Shown here: positions 24,966 through 34,159 of the stretch, piece after piece | Numbering within the stretch: position 1 is the first letter of the stretch | Layout of the letters: each line of letters starts with the position of its first letter | Source: Streptomyces sp. 6-11-2 | Lineage (GTDB): Bacteria; Actinomycetota; Actinomycetes; Streptomycetales; Streptomycetaceae | Direction of reading: 5' to 3' | NCBI RefSeq assembly: GCF_006540305.1 | Contig: NZ_BJOR01000001.1 | Span: forward strand, 1,612,001-1,676,000 | Length of the DNA stretch: 64,000 nucleotides | Program-made: the position numbers and the translations under genes | The notes under the pieces: generated by a model | What the model saw: the letters and a program-made list of their open reading frames with translations, nothing else | Told to the model about the DNA's origin: nothing | The model's database searches: none

Positions 24966-26177
24966 TCAGGAGCGTACTTCCAGCAGCGGGACCAGCTGCT
25001 CGGCAGGGGTCATCGAACCGTGGTTGCCGACCATCAGCGACTCCTTCGGCTCCTGCTCGGAGGCGATGAGCAGGACGTCGTCGCGGGCGGCGGCGACCAC
25101 GTCGCCGATCCGCGCGTACACCCGCTCGTCGACGCGCGGCCCGAACCAGCCCGCCGCGAGGGCCTCGTCCCGGGAGGCGACCCAGAACTGCTCGCCGAGC
25201 ACCTCGCGCCAGCAGGTGAGCACGTCGCCCCCGGCGCCCGGCACCGCGTACACGTGGCGCGCGCGTCCCTCGCCGCCGAGCAGGGCGACGCCCGCGCGCA
25301 GCTCCCAGTCCTCGTCGAAGTCGATGCGGTGCTGCTCGTCGAAGGGGACGTCGACCATGCCGTGGTCGGCCGTGACGTAGAGCGCGCTGTGCGGCGGCAG
25401 CTGCTCGGCCAGGCGCTGGACGAGCCGGTCGACGTGCATCAGCTGTCCGCGCCAGGTGTCGGAGTCGACGCCGTAGCGGTGGCCGGCGCCGTCGAGTTCG
25501 GAGTAGTACGTGTAGACCAGCGCCCGGTCGGCGGCGGCGAGCTGCTCGGCCGCGACGTCCATGCGCTCCTCGCCGGTCAGCCGCCCCAGGAACGTGCCGC
25601 CGCTGAGTGCGACCTTGGTCAGCGGGGTGTTCTGGAAGGCCGGGGAGGACACCTGGGCGGCGTGCACGCCCGCCTGCTGGGCGAGCTGGAAGACCGTGGG
25701 GTGGGGCTGCCAGGCGCGCGGATCGCTGTACGGCTGCCAGCGGAGCTGGTTCATCAGCTCACCGGTGGCCGGGTTGCGCACGGTGTAGCCGGGCAGTCCG
25801 TGCGCGCCCGGGGGCAGGCCGGTGCCGACGGAGGCGAGCGAGGTCGCCGTGGTCGCCGGGTACCCGGCGGTGATCGGGCGGCCGGTTCCGCCGCGCGAGC
25901 TGCCGAGCAGGGAGGTCAGGTAGGGCGCCTCCGCGGGGTGCGCCTTCAGCTGCTCCCAGCCGAGGCCGTCGATCAGGAAGACGCAGGCGCGGTCGGCGGG
26001 GGCCAGTTCGCCGATCGCGGCCGTCATCCGCGGTACGCCCATGCCGGCGGCCAGCGTGGGCAGCAGGTCGGCGAGTGAGCCGGTTCCGTACTCGGGAACG
26101 GGTGCGGTCTCGACGGCCAGCGGCTCCGGGTGGCCCCAGGCGGTGGCGGCGTCGTCGGGGGAGAAGGGACGGGTCAT
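24966..26177 (-). CDS. Alkaline phosphatase superfamily protein (nucleotide pyrophosphatase/phosphodiesterase type)
   Basis: A 403-residue metal-dependent hydrolase. Its motifs follow the type I phosphodiesterase/nucleotide pyrophosphatase fold: the first metal ligand in FLIDGLGW, the nucleophile threonine in YPATTATSLASVGTG, then DGAGHRYG, TADHGMVDV and GNHGSMTP, which supply the two-zinc site. There is no signal peptide, so it is cytoplasmic. The ATG overlaps the TGA stop of the DUF5998 gene by one base, so the two are coupled. The substrate is not visible. Confidence 0.88.
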   Translation of the reverse strand: MTRPFSPDDAATAWGHPEPLAVETAPVPEYGTGSLADLLPTLAAGMGVPRMTAAIGELAPADRACVFLIDGLGWEQLKAHPAEAPYLTSLLGSSRGGTGRPITAGYPATTATSLASVGTGLPPGAHGLPGYTVRNPATGELMNQLRWQPYSDPRAWQPHPTVFQLAQQAGVHAAQVSSPAFQNTPLTKVALSGGTFLGRLTGEERMDVAAEQLAAADRALVYTYYSELDGAGHRYGVDSDTWRGQLMHVDRLVQRLAEQLPPHSALYVTADHGMVDVPFDEQHRIDFDEDWELRAGVALLGGEGRARHVYAVPGAGGDVLTCWREVLGEQFWVASRDEALAAGWFGPRVDERVYARIGDVVAAARDDVLLIASEQEPKESLMVGNHGSMTPAEQLVPLLEVRS

Positions 26178-26764
26178 CAGCGGGTCGGGTCCGCGGTGGC
26201 CTCGGAGATGGACTGCGCGAACGCGAGGGCCTGCCGCACCGTCTCGGGGCCGTCGCCGGCCTCGCTGACGCGCAGGCTGAGGTCGTCCGCCGTCGAGTTG
26301 CCCGTGTAGCCGTGGTCGGCCTCGCAGTTGGGGTCGCCGCAGGCGGCGGGCTCCAGGTCGATCCGGGACACGGCGCCCCAGCCGATGGTCAGCACGACCT
26401 CGCGCGGCAGCGTGCCCGGCGTGTACTGCTCCGGGTTGGCAACCACGCGGCTGACCACGACCGACGAGATCCGGTCGAGCTTCACCGACTCCGTGGACGT
26501 GGTGGCGTACGGCGTCGGGGAGGTGCTGTCGGCGGCCTGCTCGTCGGTGTGGCTGACGATGAAGCGGTTGCCGGTGAGGACGAGCACCGTCACGTGCCGC
26601 CGCACCTCGTTCTGGTCGAACGTGGTCTCCTGGTGGACCAGGTACGACCGGATGGGCTCACCGCCCACGGCGGCCTCCACCGCCTCGGCCACGAGAGCCG
26701 GGTAGTAGCCGCTGCGTTCGATCGCCGAACGCAGCCCCTGGGTCGTCGTACTGGTCTTGGCCAT
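26177..26764 (-). CDS. DUF5998 family protein
   Basis: A 195-residue conserved actinobacterial protein of unknown function. It begins MAKTSTTTQGLRSAIERSGY, has a beta-rich middle (VLVLTGNRFIVSHTDEQ, REVVLTIGWGAVSRIDLEP) and contains CGDPNCEADHGYTG, a Cys/His group that could bind a metal. An in-frame ATG three codons upstream is possible. It is translationally coupled to the downstream phosphodiesterase-like gene, so they may act together. Confidence 0.82.
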   Translation of the reverse strand: MAKTSTTTQGLRSAIERSGYYPALVAEAVEAAVGGEPIRSYLVHQETTFDQNEVRRHVTVLVLTGNRFIVSHTDEQAADSTSPTPYATTSTESVKLDRISSVVVSRVVANPEQYTPGTLPREVVLTIGWGAVSRIDLEPAACGDPNCEADHGYTGNSTADDLSLRVSEAGDGPETVRQALAFAQSISEATADPTR

Positions 26765-26879
26765 GCCGTCCATCCTAATCCGTGGGTGAGGGCGGTCCGG
26801 GCCAGTCAAGGGCAACCCGGTCCCTTCGGACAGCCGGGCCGTCACGCACGTGCCGAATCGGGCGGGGACGCGCGGGGGC

Positions 26880-26907
26880 GGCCTGCCGACAACGAGGTCG
26901 GCAGGCC
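26880..26907 (-). terminator. Terminator of the MFS-amidohydrolase operon
   Basis: An 11-bp perfect stem (26880-26890 with 26897-26907, loop AACGAG) lies 26 bases past the amidohydrolase stop on the minus strand. Confidence 0.75.
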
Positions 26908-26932
26908 TGCACGGAGAGTGATACGAACGTTT

Positions 26933-28174
26933 TCAACAGGGCGGTCGAGCGGCAGCCGAACCACCGGGGTGGAGGCGGCGGTCGGCGACACCCTCCAGGA
27001 GCCGGCGCCGCCGCACGGCGTCGGTGGCCAGTTCCACCCCCACGTGTGCGAGGGCCGTCGCCCCGTCGACGACGGCCCGGTCGGCGCCCTGGCTCTTGCC
27101 GTACCGGGCGAACTCGGCCGTGTGCTGTTTCGCGCCCCCGGTGTCGTACCCGATGGTCGGGTGGAGCGTCGGCACCACGTGCGAGATGTTGCCCATGTCG
27201 GTCGAGGCCATCAGTTCACCGTGCTGCGGCACCGGAGTGCGGCCCAGCTCCCTGAGCGCCCGCACGTAGGACTCCGTCATGGAGGCGTCCTGTCGCAGAT
27301 CGGCGAAATCGTGGCCGTGTGGGACGAGTTCGAGCTCCGCGCCGGTTGCGAGGGCGCCCGCCTCAAAGCAGGCCCGGACCCGGCGCCGGGCGTACGCGAG
27401 CTGTTCGGACGTGGGGGCCCGCAGCTCGTAGCGGGCCCGGGCGAGTGCCGGGATCACGTTCACGGCCTGCCCGGCCTCGTAGACGACGCCGTGCACCAGG
27501 GTGCCGGGCGGGAGTTGCTGGCGCAGCAACCCGATCGCCGTGTGCGCGAGCGTCATCGCGTCGAGCGCGTTGACTCCCTCCCAGGGGGCCAGAGCGGCGT
27601 GGGAGGGCCTGCCCCGGTAGGTGACGTCCCAGGCGCCGACGGCCAGCGACGAGGCGCCGACCGTGTCCTGCGCCGCCGCGTGCACCATCATGGCCGCCGC
27701 CACGTCGTCGAACACTCCGGCTTCGAGGAGCAGCGCCTTGCCGCCGATGTCCTCCTCCGCCGGCGTGCCGACGAGCTTCACCCTGATGCCGAGCCGATCC
27801 GCGACGGCCGCGAGGCCGAGCGCGGCGCCGACCGCGGCGGCCCCGTTCACGTTGTGACCGCAGGCGTGTCCGATGCCCGGCAGCGCGTCGTACTCCGCGC
27901 ACAGGGCCACGACCAGGTCGCCGGTTCCGTGGGTGGCGACCACCGCGGTGGGCAGGTCCGCGACGCCCTGGGTGACGGTGAAGCCGGCATCGGCGAGGAG
28001 CCCGGCGATCTTGGCGGCCGACCGGTACTCCTGCAGAGCCGTCTCCGGCTCGTCGTGCAGACTGTGACTCAGGGCGACGAGGCGTTCCCGCCGGCCGCGT
28101 ACGGTTTCGGTCACCTCGGCCAGCGCCTGTTCCCGAACCTCCCGCCGGTGCGTTCCCTGCTGCGTTCGCGTCAT
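26933..28174 (-). CDS. M20D family amidohydrolase
   Basis: A 413-residue metallo-hydrolase. The first catalytic region has CAEYDALPGIGHACGHNVNG, with Cys and His metal ligands, and the second GTPAEEDIGGKALLLEAG with the catalytic Glu pair; a dimerisation domain lies between about 180 and 290. The family removes acyl or aminoacyl groups from N-acyl amino acids, p-aminobenzoyl-glutamate or similar. The ATG overlaps the MFS stop by four bases. With the divergent Lrp regulator this looks like an uptake-and-cleave cassette. Confidence 0.9.
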   Translation of the reverse strand: MTRTQQGTHRREVREQALAEVTETVRGRRERLVALSHSLHDEPETALQEYRSAAKIAGLLADAGFTVTQGVADLPTAVVATHGTGDLVVALCAEYDALPGIGHACGHNVNGAAAVGAALGLAAVADRLGIRVKLVGTPAEEDIGGKALLLEAGVFDDVAAAMMVHAAAQDTVGASSLAVGAWDVTYRGRPSHAALAPWEGVNALDAMTLAHTAIGLLRQQLPPGTLVHGVVYEAGQAVNVIPALARARYELRAPTSEQLAYARRRVRACFEAGALATGAELELVPHGHDFADLRQDASMTESYVRALRELGRTPVPQHGELMASTDMGNISHVVPTLHPTIGYDTGGAKQHTAEFARYGKSQGADRAVVDGATALAHVGVELATDAVRRRRLLEGVADRRLHPGGSAAARPPC

Positions 28175-29592
28175 GCCGGCTCTCCGCTCTGTGCGAGGGG
28201 CTGACCCACTCGCCCGGTCGCGGTGGCGGGCACACCGCGGAAGGCCAGGCCCAGCACCGCGCCCAGCAGGGCGACGCCGGCGCACACCCCCCAGGACCAC
28301 AGGTGGCCCGCGAGCGCGATGTGGCCGTCGGCCAGCTGGTGGCCGACGAACAGCGCGCCGATCACGGCCGCTCCGATGGCCGCGCCCAGGGAGAGCGCCA
28401 GTTCGTTGAGGCCGACGGAGAGCGCGGTCTCGGTCTCGGCGACGACCTCCGCCGACAGGGTGCGCGTGATCGACTCGAACATGCCGGTGGCCAGGCCCAC
28501 GACAAGGGCGCCGACGAGGTACTGGGACAGGGAACCGTGGAAGACGATCAGGGAGAGGAAGCCCGCCGCGCCGATGACGCCCACCGCGGCGAGCACCGCG
28601 CGGTCGCCGATGCGCCGTGCCAGCCGCGGGGTCGCCGTGGACCCGAGGCATCCGGCGACGACCATGGCGAGGGAGACGAGCGCGATGGTCTGGGATCCCA
28701 GGCCCATGCCGTAGCCCGTCCCGTCCGGGTCGGTCCCGAGGAACACGGCGTTCGCGGCCAGGAACCCGATGGTGCCGAAGGCTGCGCAGAAGGTGTGGGC
28801 GCTGATCACCGCCAGGCGTGGGTCGCGCAGCAGCCGCACGTTGACCAGAGGATGCGTGGAGCGTCGCTCGACCGTCACCCAGGCCGCCAGCAGGAGTACC
28901 GCGAGGACGGCGGTGACCAGGGATTCCGACGACGTCCAGCCCCAGGTCTCGCCCTGGGCCAGAACGAGGACGAGTGCCACCAGGCCCAGGGTGAGCAGCG
29001 TCGCCGCCCGGAAGTTGAACTCCCCGCCGCGCGGAGCGGTGCTGTCCGGCAGGACCAGGGCGGCGGTCACCGCGAGCCCGCCGAAGGGCACGGCCGTCCA
29101 CAGTCCGGCGACGGCGTGTGCCTCGCTGAGCGCGCCCGCGACGAGGCCGCCGACACCGATCGAGAGGAGCAGAGCGCCGACCAGGACCGACATGCCGACC
29201 CGTCCGTGTTCCGGTGCGCGGGACCGCAGAATGCCCGCGAGCAGCGGAAAGAAGCCGACGACGGCTCCTTGCAGGGCCATGCCGACCGCGAGGGTCGCGG
29301 TCGTCGGCCACACCGCGATCAGCAGGGAGCCGCCGGCCACCATGCCGACACAGGCGCGCAGGAGCGTGCGGTGCCCGTGGATGTCCCCCAGTCGCGACAG
29401 CAGTGGCGTCATGACCGCGAACGCGACCTGGGACAGAAGGTAGAGGTTGTTCTGACCGACGCTGCCGATGCCGACGTGATGGCCGACTTTCGGCAGGAGC
29501 GGGGTCAGATACCCCTGCACGACGCCACTGCACACCACGATCACCGTCATGGTCGCGAGCAGTCCGCGGCCAGAGCCGATGCCTCTGATCAC
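28171..29592 (-). CDS. MFS transporter, 14-helix type
   Basis: A 473-residue membrane protein with about 14 hydrophobic helices, the size of DHA2-type transporters. The GDIHGHRT loop follows helix 2. The GTG start at 29590-29592 is 109 bases from the divergent lrp-type gene. It is coupled to the amidohydrolase downstream by a 4-bp overlap. Either it imports the conjugate that the hydrolase cleaves, or it exports a product; the sequence does not decide. Confidence 0.87.
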   Translation of the reverse strand: MIRGIGSGRGLLATMTVIVVCSGVVQGYLTPLLPKVGHHVGIGSVGQNNLYLLSQVAFAVMTPLLSRLGDIHGHRTLLRACVGMVAGGSLLIAVWPTTATLAVGMALQGAVVGFFPLLAGILRSRAPEHGRVGMSVLVGALLLSIGVGGLVAGALSEAHAVAGLWTAVPFGGLAVTAALVLPDSTAPRGGEFNFRAATLLTLGLVALVLVLAQGETWGWTSSESLVTAVLAVLLLAAWVTVERRSTHPLVNVRLLRDPRLAVISAHTFCAAFGTIGFLAANAVFLGTDPDGTGYGMGLGSQTIALVSLAMVVAGCLGSTATPRLARRIGDRAVLAAVGVIGAAGFLSLIVFHGSLSQYLVGALVVGLATGMFESITRTLSAEVVAETETALSVGLNELALSLGAAIGAAVIGALFVGHQLADGHIALAGHLWSWGVCAGVALLGAVLGLAFRGVPATATGRVGQPLAQSGEPA

Positions 29593-29701
29593 CGTTGTCT
29601 CACCTCTTCTGGTGGCTGGAACCCGACGTGGGCGCTACTGTGCGGGCGCCGGCCGAAGCGGCCCGGAACTTCGTGGAAATCGTGCGAGGAGGGCACGCTC
29701 G

Positions 29702-30721
29702 ATGCGGGAAACGAGCATTCCGAGCGAGTTCGACCTCGCCCTCGTGCACGCGCTGCAGTTGCAGCCCCGGGCGTCCTGGTCGGAACTGGCACCCCTGCTG
29801 GGGGTGACCTCGGGCACGCTCGCGCGGCGTTGGGAGCGGCTGACCGCGGAGGGGCTCGCCTGGGTGTACGCGGCGCCGGGCCGTGCGTTCTCCCGCACCC
29901 GTTGCACCGCGTTCGTGCTGCTGCGCTGCCGTCCAGGCGCACGGCAACGACTCGCCGAGCAGGTGTCGGCTTTCGAGGAGGTCGTCACCGTCGAACTCAC
30001 CGCACCCGGCACGGCGGATCTCCTGCTGGACGTGCTGGTCCCGGACGTGGCCTCACTGACACACTCCCTCACGGAGCGCCTCGCCGGACTCCCCGGGGTG
30101 AGCGCGGTGGAGTGCCTCTTCGCCACCTCCCTCTACACGGAGGGCAGCCGTTGGCGGCTGCACTCCCTCGACTCGGCCCAGCGGGGCGCGCTCGGCCCTC
30201 CTGGTGCCGGACCCCGCGGGGCGGCTTCCTCCGGCGCACTGGACGACCTCGACCGTGCTCTCCTCGACGCCCTGGTCCGCGACGGCCGTCTGGGGCTCGC
30301 GGCGCTCGGCGAGCGCATCGGCACCAGTGCCGCGACCGTCCGCCGCAGGGTGCACCGGCTCATCGACTCCGAGATGATCGCCTTCCGCTGCGACATGGCC
30401 CCGCGCCTGACCGGACTGCCCGTGTCGGTCACCTTTCGCGGCCAGGTTCCCACCCGCGATCTGAACACCCTGCACCGAACGCCGGCCACACTGCCCGAAT
30501 GCCGTCTGGTCGCCGCCGTCACCGGGACCTCGAACGTCCTCGCCACGTTCTGGCTGCGCGACATCGGGGACGTCCAGCGCCGCGAGACGGCGATGTGCGC
30601 CCGGCTCCCCTCCCTCACGGTCGTCGACCGGATCGTCGGAGTGCGGACGGTCAAGCGGATGGGGCACCTGCTCGACGGGGACGGACGACGCACGGGAACG
30701 CGGCCCATACGGCCCTGGTAG
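29702..30721 (+). CDS. Lrp/AsnC family regulator with two helix-turn-helix domains
   Basis: A 339-residue regulator, about twice the usual Lrp length. It has an N-terminal AsnC helix-turn-helix (FDLALVHALQLQPRASWSEL, LLGVTSGTLARRWERL), a first effector domain, a second helix-turn-helix from about residue 180 (DDLDRALLDALVRDGRLGL, GTSAATVRRRVHRL) and a second RAM domain. Such tandem Lrp proteins act as pseudo-dimers. The ATG at 29702 is used. It is divergent from the MFS-amidohydrolase operon and most likely controls it in response to an amino-acid-like ligand. Confidence 0.88.
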   Translation: MRETSIPSEFDLALVHALQLQPRASWSELAPLLGVTSGTLARRWERLTAEGLAWVYAAPGRAFSRTRCTAFVLLRCRPGARQRLAEQVSAFEEVVTVELTAPGTADLLLDVLVPDVASLTHSLTERLAGLPGVSAVECLFATSLYTEGSRWRLHSLDSAQRGALGPPGAGPRGAASSGALDDLDRALLDALVRDGRLGLAALGERIGTSAATVRRRVHRLIDSEMIAFRCDMAPRLTGLPVSVTFRGQVPTRDLNTLHRTPATLPECRLVAAVTGTSNVLATFWLRDIGDVQRRETAMCARLPSLTVVDRIVGVRTVKRMGHLLDGDGRRTGTRPIRPW

Positions 30722-30764
30722 GGCACGCACCGGGTCCGAGCCCGGACGGGCCCCGGTAGCCGAT

Positions 30765-33700
30765 TCAGTACACCGGGAGCGTGCGCGGGCCGAGGTCGTC
30801 GCGGGCGGGCGGGGGTGCCAGGCGCACGGTGGCGTCGAGGACGGTCAGCCCGCGCGGGGCGACGACGACCGGCTCCAGGGTGACGGCGACGACCTCCGGG
30901 TGGTCGTGGACCAGCCGTGACACGCGCAGCAGCAGTTCCTGCAACGCGGGCGTGTCGACCGGTGCCGAGCCGCGCCAGCCGAAGAGCAGGGGTGCCGTGC
31001 GGATGGAGCGGATCAGGGAGGTGGCCTCGCGGTCGGTGACCGGGATCAGCCGGTGCGCCATGTCGCCGAGCAGCTGGGAGGCGACTCCGGCGAGCCCGAA
31101 GGAGAGCACCGCGCCGGCCGCCGGGTCGATGACCGCGCGCACGACGGTGTCGACCCCTCGGGGTGCCATCGCCTGCACCACCGGCCGCAGCTCCTCGGGC
31201 TTGCCGAAGAGGTCGGTCAACTCGGCGTAGGCCCAGCGGAGTTGATCCTCGTCGGTGAGGTCGAGGCGTACGCCGCCGAGGTCGGCGCGGTGCCGCAGGT
31301 GCGGGGCGGTGGCCTTCAGGGCGACGGGGTAGCCGAGGGCGCGGGCGGCTTCCGCGGCGGCGTCGGGGGTGGGGGCGGGCAGGGCCCGGCGCACGTGGAT
31401 GCCGTACCGGCCGAGCAGCTCGCAGGTCTCCTCCGTGCCGAGTGTGAGGCCCTGCCCGCGCTCGAGCAGTCCGCCGATGAAGGCGGCGGCGCCCTTCTCG
31501 TCGATGTCCTCGTACTCCGGCACCTTGCCCGGCTCCGCGGCCTCCCGCCGCCACTGGCCGTACCGGACCGCTTCGGCGAGGGCCCGGACGGCGCGCTCGG
31601 CGGCGGGATAGGCGGTGATCAGCCGCGGCCCGGTGGGGGCCGGCTCGGGACCGGCACCGCCCGCCGTCACGCCCGCGGGGCCCACGCCCCCGGCCGCTGC
31701 CCTTTCAGGCGCGTCGGGGAACGACCTCCGGGGGCCGGGGCCGGGCTGCGAGCCCGTGGCGGGAGCTTGGCCCGGTCCCGATGCCTGGCCCGGGCGAGGG
31801 GTATGGCCGGGAGCCGATGCCGATGCCGGCGCCGGGCCGGTGGCGTGGCCAGGACCGGGGGCATGCCCAGGAGCGCCGGCGTGCCCCTGGCCGGGGGCGT
31901 AAGCCGGACCTGGGGCGTGACCCGGACCTCGCCCGGGTCCTGTGCACGCCTTCGGACCGGTGCCGGTCTCCGGGTTCGGATCGGCCAGCGAAGCCCCGCC
32001 CGCACCAGCGGGGGAAGCCCCGACCGCCTGGTGACCCGGACCCGCCGGGGCGGGCCGGGGCGTCGTGGGAGGGGGCAGCAGCGGGGTCGCCCCCGGATGG
32101 GGACCCGGGCCGGGTGGCGGGGCCGTGCTGGTGGCGGCGGAGAGGGCTTCCGCCAGGCCGCCGAACTCGACGTGCACGACCAGGACCGGCTTGCCGGGGA
32201 CCTCCTGCGCGGCCGAGCGCAGTGCCTCGGCCAGGGCCGCGTTCTCGGCGGCCCCCTCCCCCAGCGCCGGTATCAGCGTGACGACCACCGTGTCGGTGGT
32301 CTCGTCGGCGAGCGCCCGGGACAGCGCGACCCGGAAGTCCTCCGCCGAGGCCCCCGTCGTCAGGTCCCGCGGCGGCTGGGGGCGCAGCCCCTCCGCGAGA
32401 CAGCGGTCGTAGGTCAGCACTCCCAGCGACTCGGAGTTGCCGAGGATCGCCACCCGCGGCCCCGGCGGCAGCGGCTGCCGGGCGAGCAGCAGGCCGGTGT
32501 CGACCAGTTCGGTGATGGTGTCGACCCGGATCACGCCGGCCTGCCGGAGCAGCGCGGACACCGTCGCGTGCGGCAGCCGCGTCGCCCGTACCGCGTGCCC
32601 CTGCGGGGCGGAGCCCGCGCTCTGCACCACGACCAGCGGCTTCACCGCCGCCGTACGCCGGGCCAGGCGGGTGAACTTGCGCGGATTGCCGATGGACTCC
32701 AGGTACATCAGGGCGACGTCGGTGTCGGGGTCGTCGTACCAGAACTGCATGACGTCGTTGCCGGAGACGTCCGCCCTGTTGCCGGCCGACACGAAGGTCG
32801 ACACGCCCGTGACCCCGGTGACCCCGCCGCCGCGCCGGTGCAGCCGGGACAGCAGGGCGATGCCGATGGCCCCGGACTGGGCGAACAGCCCGATGCGGCC
32901 GGGCCGGGGCAGCTCGGGGGCGAGCGAGGCGTTCAGCCGGACGTCCGGCGAGGTGTTGATGATCCCGAAGGTGTTGGGCCCGATGATCCGCATGCCGTAC
33001 GTGCGCGCCTGCCGCACGAGGGCGCGCTGCCGCTCACGTCCCTCGGGGCCGCTCTCCGCGTAGCCCGCGGAGATCACGACGAGCCCCTGCACCCCGTGCT
33101 CGCCGCACTCGGTGACGGCGTCCGGGACGCGCTCGGCCGGCACGGCGACGACGGCGAGGTCCACGGGCCCGTCGATGTCCCGCACCGAGCGGTGGGCGGG
33201 CACCCCGTCGATCTCCTGGCAGTCCTCGCCGAAGGCCCGGTTCACGGCGTGGAGCCGGCCCGTGAACCCGGCGTCGCGGATGTTGTCGAGGATGCTGCGG
33301 CCCACGCCGCCGCGCGTGCGGCCCACTCCGATGACGGCGACCGAGCCGGGCACCAGGAGCCGCCGTACCGACCGCCCCTCGGCCCGCTGCTCCCGTGCGC
33401 GCTGCACGGCCAGCGAGCGGTCGGTCGGCTCGATGTCGAACTCCAGGTGTACGACGCCGTCCTCGAAGCTGCGCTTCTGGATGTACCCGGCGTCCGTGAA
33501 CACCTTGATCATCTTGGTGTTGGCCGGAAGCACCTCGGCGGTGAAGCGCCGGATGCCGCGCTCACGGGCGACGGCCGCGATGTGCTCCAGGAGCGCGGAG
33601 GCGACCCCGCGTCCCTGGTGGGCGTCCTGCACCAGGAAGGCGACCTCGGCCTCGTCGGAGGGCGCCGAGGCGGGCATGCCGTCCGCGCCGATGCGGTCGT

Positions 33701-33983
33701 AGCGTACGGTGGCGATGAACTCGCCGCCGACCGTGGCCGCGAGTCCCACCCGATCCACGAAGTCGTGGTGCGTGAAGCGGTGGACGTCCTTCGCGGAGAG
33801 GCGCGGGTAGGGCGCGAAGAAGCGGTAATACTTGGATTCGTCCGACACCTGTTCGTAGAAGCTGACCAGACGGCCGGCGTCATCGGCGGTGATGGGGCGG
33901 ATCCGTGCGGTGCCGCCGTCGCGCAGCACCACGTCGGCCTCCCAGTGGGCGGGGTACTCGTGCCGGTCCGGCGAGGTCTGCAT
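30765..33983 (-). CDS. GNAT acetyltransferase / ADP-forming acyl-CoA synthetase fusion with long linker
   Basis: A 1072-residue protein. An N-terminal GNAT domain (about 14-175, QDAHQGRGVASALLEH acetyl-CoA loop) is followed by a CoA-binding Rossmann domain (about 205-330), a succinyl-CoA-synthetase-like domain (330-615) and an ATP-grasp domain (about 800-1072). This is the Pat/PatZ architecture in reversed order; such enzymes acetylate lysines of acyl-CoA synthetases. Between residues about 616 and 784 is a Pro/Gly/Ala/His-rich linker of degenerate PGHAPGPGHA-like repeats. The ATG at 33981-33983 follows a plausible start region. Confidence 0.88.
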   Translation of the reverse strand: MQTSPDRHEYPAHWEADVVLRDGGTARIRPITADDAGRLVSFYEQVSDESKYYRFFAPYPRLSAKDVHRFTHHDFVDRVGLAATVGGEFIATVRYDRIGADGMPASAPSDEAEVAFLVQDAHQGRGVASALLEHIAAVARERGIRRFTAEVLPANTKMIKVFTDAGYIQKRSFEDGVVHLEFDIEPTDRSLAVQRAREQRAEGRSVRRLLVPGSVAVIGVGRTRGGVGRSILDNIRDAGFTGRLHAVNRAFGEDCQEIDGVPAHRSVRDIDGPVDLAVVAVPAERVPDAVTECGEHGVQGLVVISAGYAESGPEGRERQRALVRQARTYGMRIIGPNTFGIINTSPDVRLNASLAPELPRPGRIGLFAQSGAIGIALLSRLHRRGGGVTGVTGVSTFVSAGNRADVSGNDVMQFWYDDPDTDVALMYLESIGNPRKFTRLARRTAAVKPLVVVQSAGSAPQGHAVRATRLPHATVSALLRQAGVIRVDTITELVDTGLLLARQPLPPGPRVAILGNSESLGVLTYDRCLAEGLRPQPPRDLTTGASAEDFRVALSRALADETTDTVVVTLIPALGEGAAENAALAEALRSAAQEVPGKPVLVVHVEFGGLAEALSAATSTAPPPGPGPHPGATPLLPPPTTPRPAPAGPGHQAVGASPAGAGGASLADPNPETGTGPKACTGPGRGPGHAPGPAYAPGQGHAGAPGHAPGPGHATGPAPASASAPGHTPRPGQASGPGQAPATGSQPGPGPRRSFPDAPERAAAGGVGPAGVTAGGAGPEPAPTGPRLITAYPAAERAVRALAEAVRYGQWRREAAEPGKVPEYEDIDEKGAAAFIGGLLERGQGLTLGTEETCELLGRYGIHVRRALPAPTPDAAAEAARALGYPVALKATAPHLRHRADLGGVRLDLTDEDQLRWAYAELTDLFGKPEELRPVVQAMAPRGVDTVVRAVIDPAAGAVLSFGLAGVASQLLGDMAHRLIPVTDREATSLIRSIRTAPLLFGWRGSAPVDTPALQELLLRVSRLVHDHPEVVAVTLEPVVVAPRGLTVLDATVRLAPPPARDDLGPRTLPVY
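31630..32135 (-). repeat. Coding low-complexity repeats in the Pat-like linker
   Basis: About 500 bases of imperfect GGGCCC-rich repeats, mostly 6- to 18-base units, encode the PGPGHA-type linker. They are in frame with the flanking domains, so length can change without breaking the protein. Confidence 0.75.
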
Positions 33984-34118
33984 GGGGCCCAGCGTACGGC
34001 TCGCGTCCGACACCGGCGCGAGGCAGTCTGTGGAGGACACACGTCGGACCGAGGCCGCGGTCCGACGCCACCCGGAGCGGGGCACACCCCCGCTCCGGGC
34101 TCGCTCCACGTGTGGAAA

Positions 34119-34134
34119 ACTGGTCTAGACAACC
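34119..34134. promoter_or_regulatory. DasR-responsive element (dre) upstream of ptsH
   Basis: ACTGGTCTAGACAACC matches the 16-bp dre consensus ACTGGTCTAGACCACT with the TGGTCTAGAC core intact. It lies 26 bases before the ptsH start. In Streptomyces, DasR is known to repress ptsH and other PTS genes through such a site and is released by glucosamine-6-phosphate. Confidence 0.88.
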
Positions 34135-34159
34135 CTGATCACCCGAAGGGCAGCAACAC

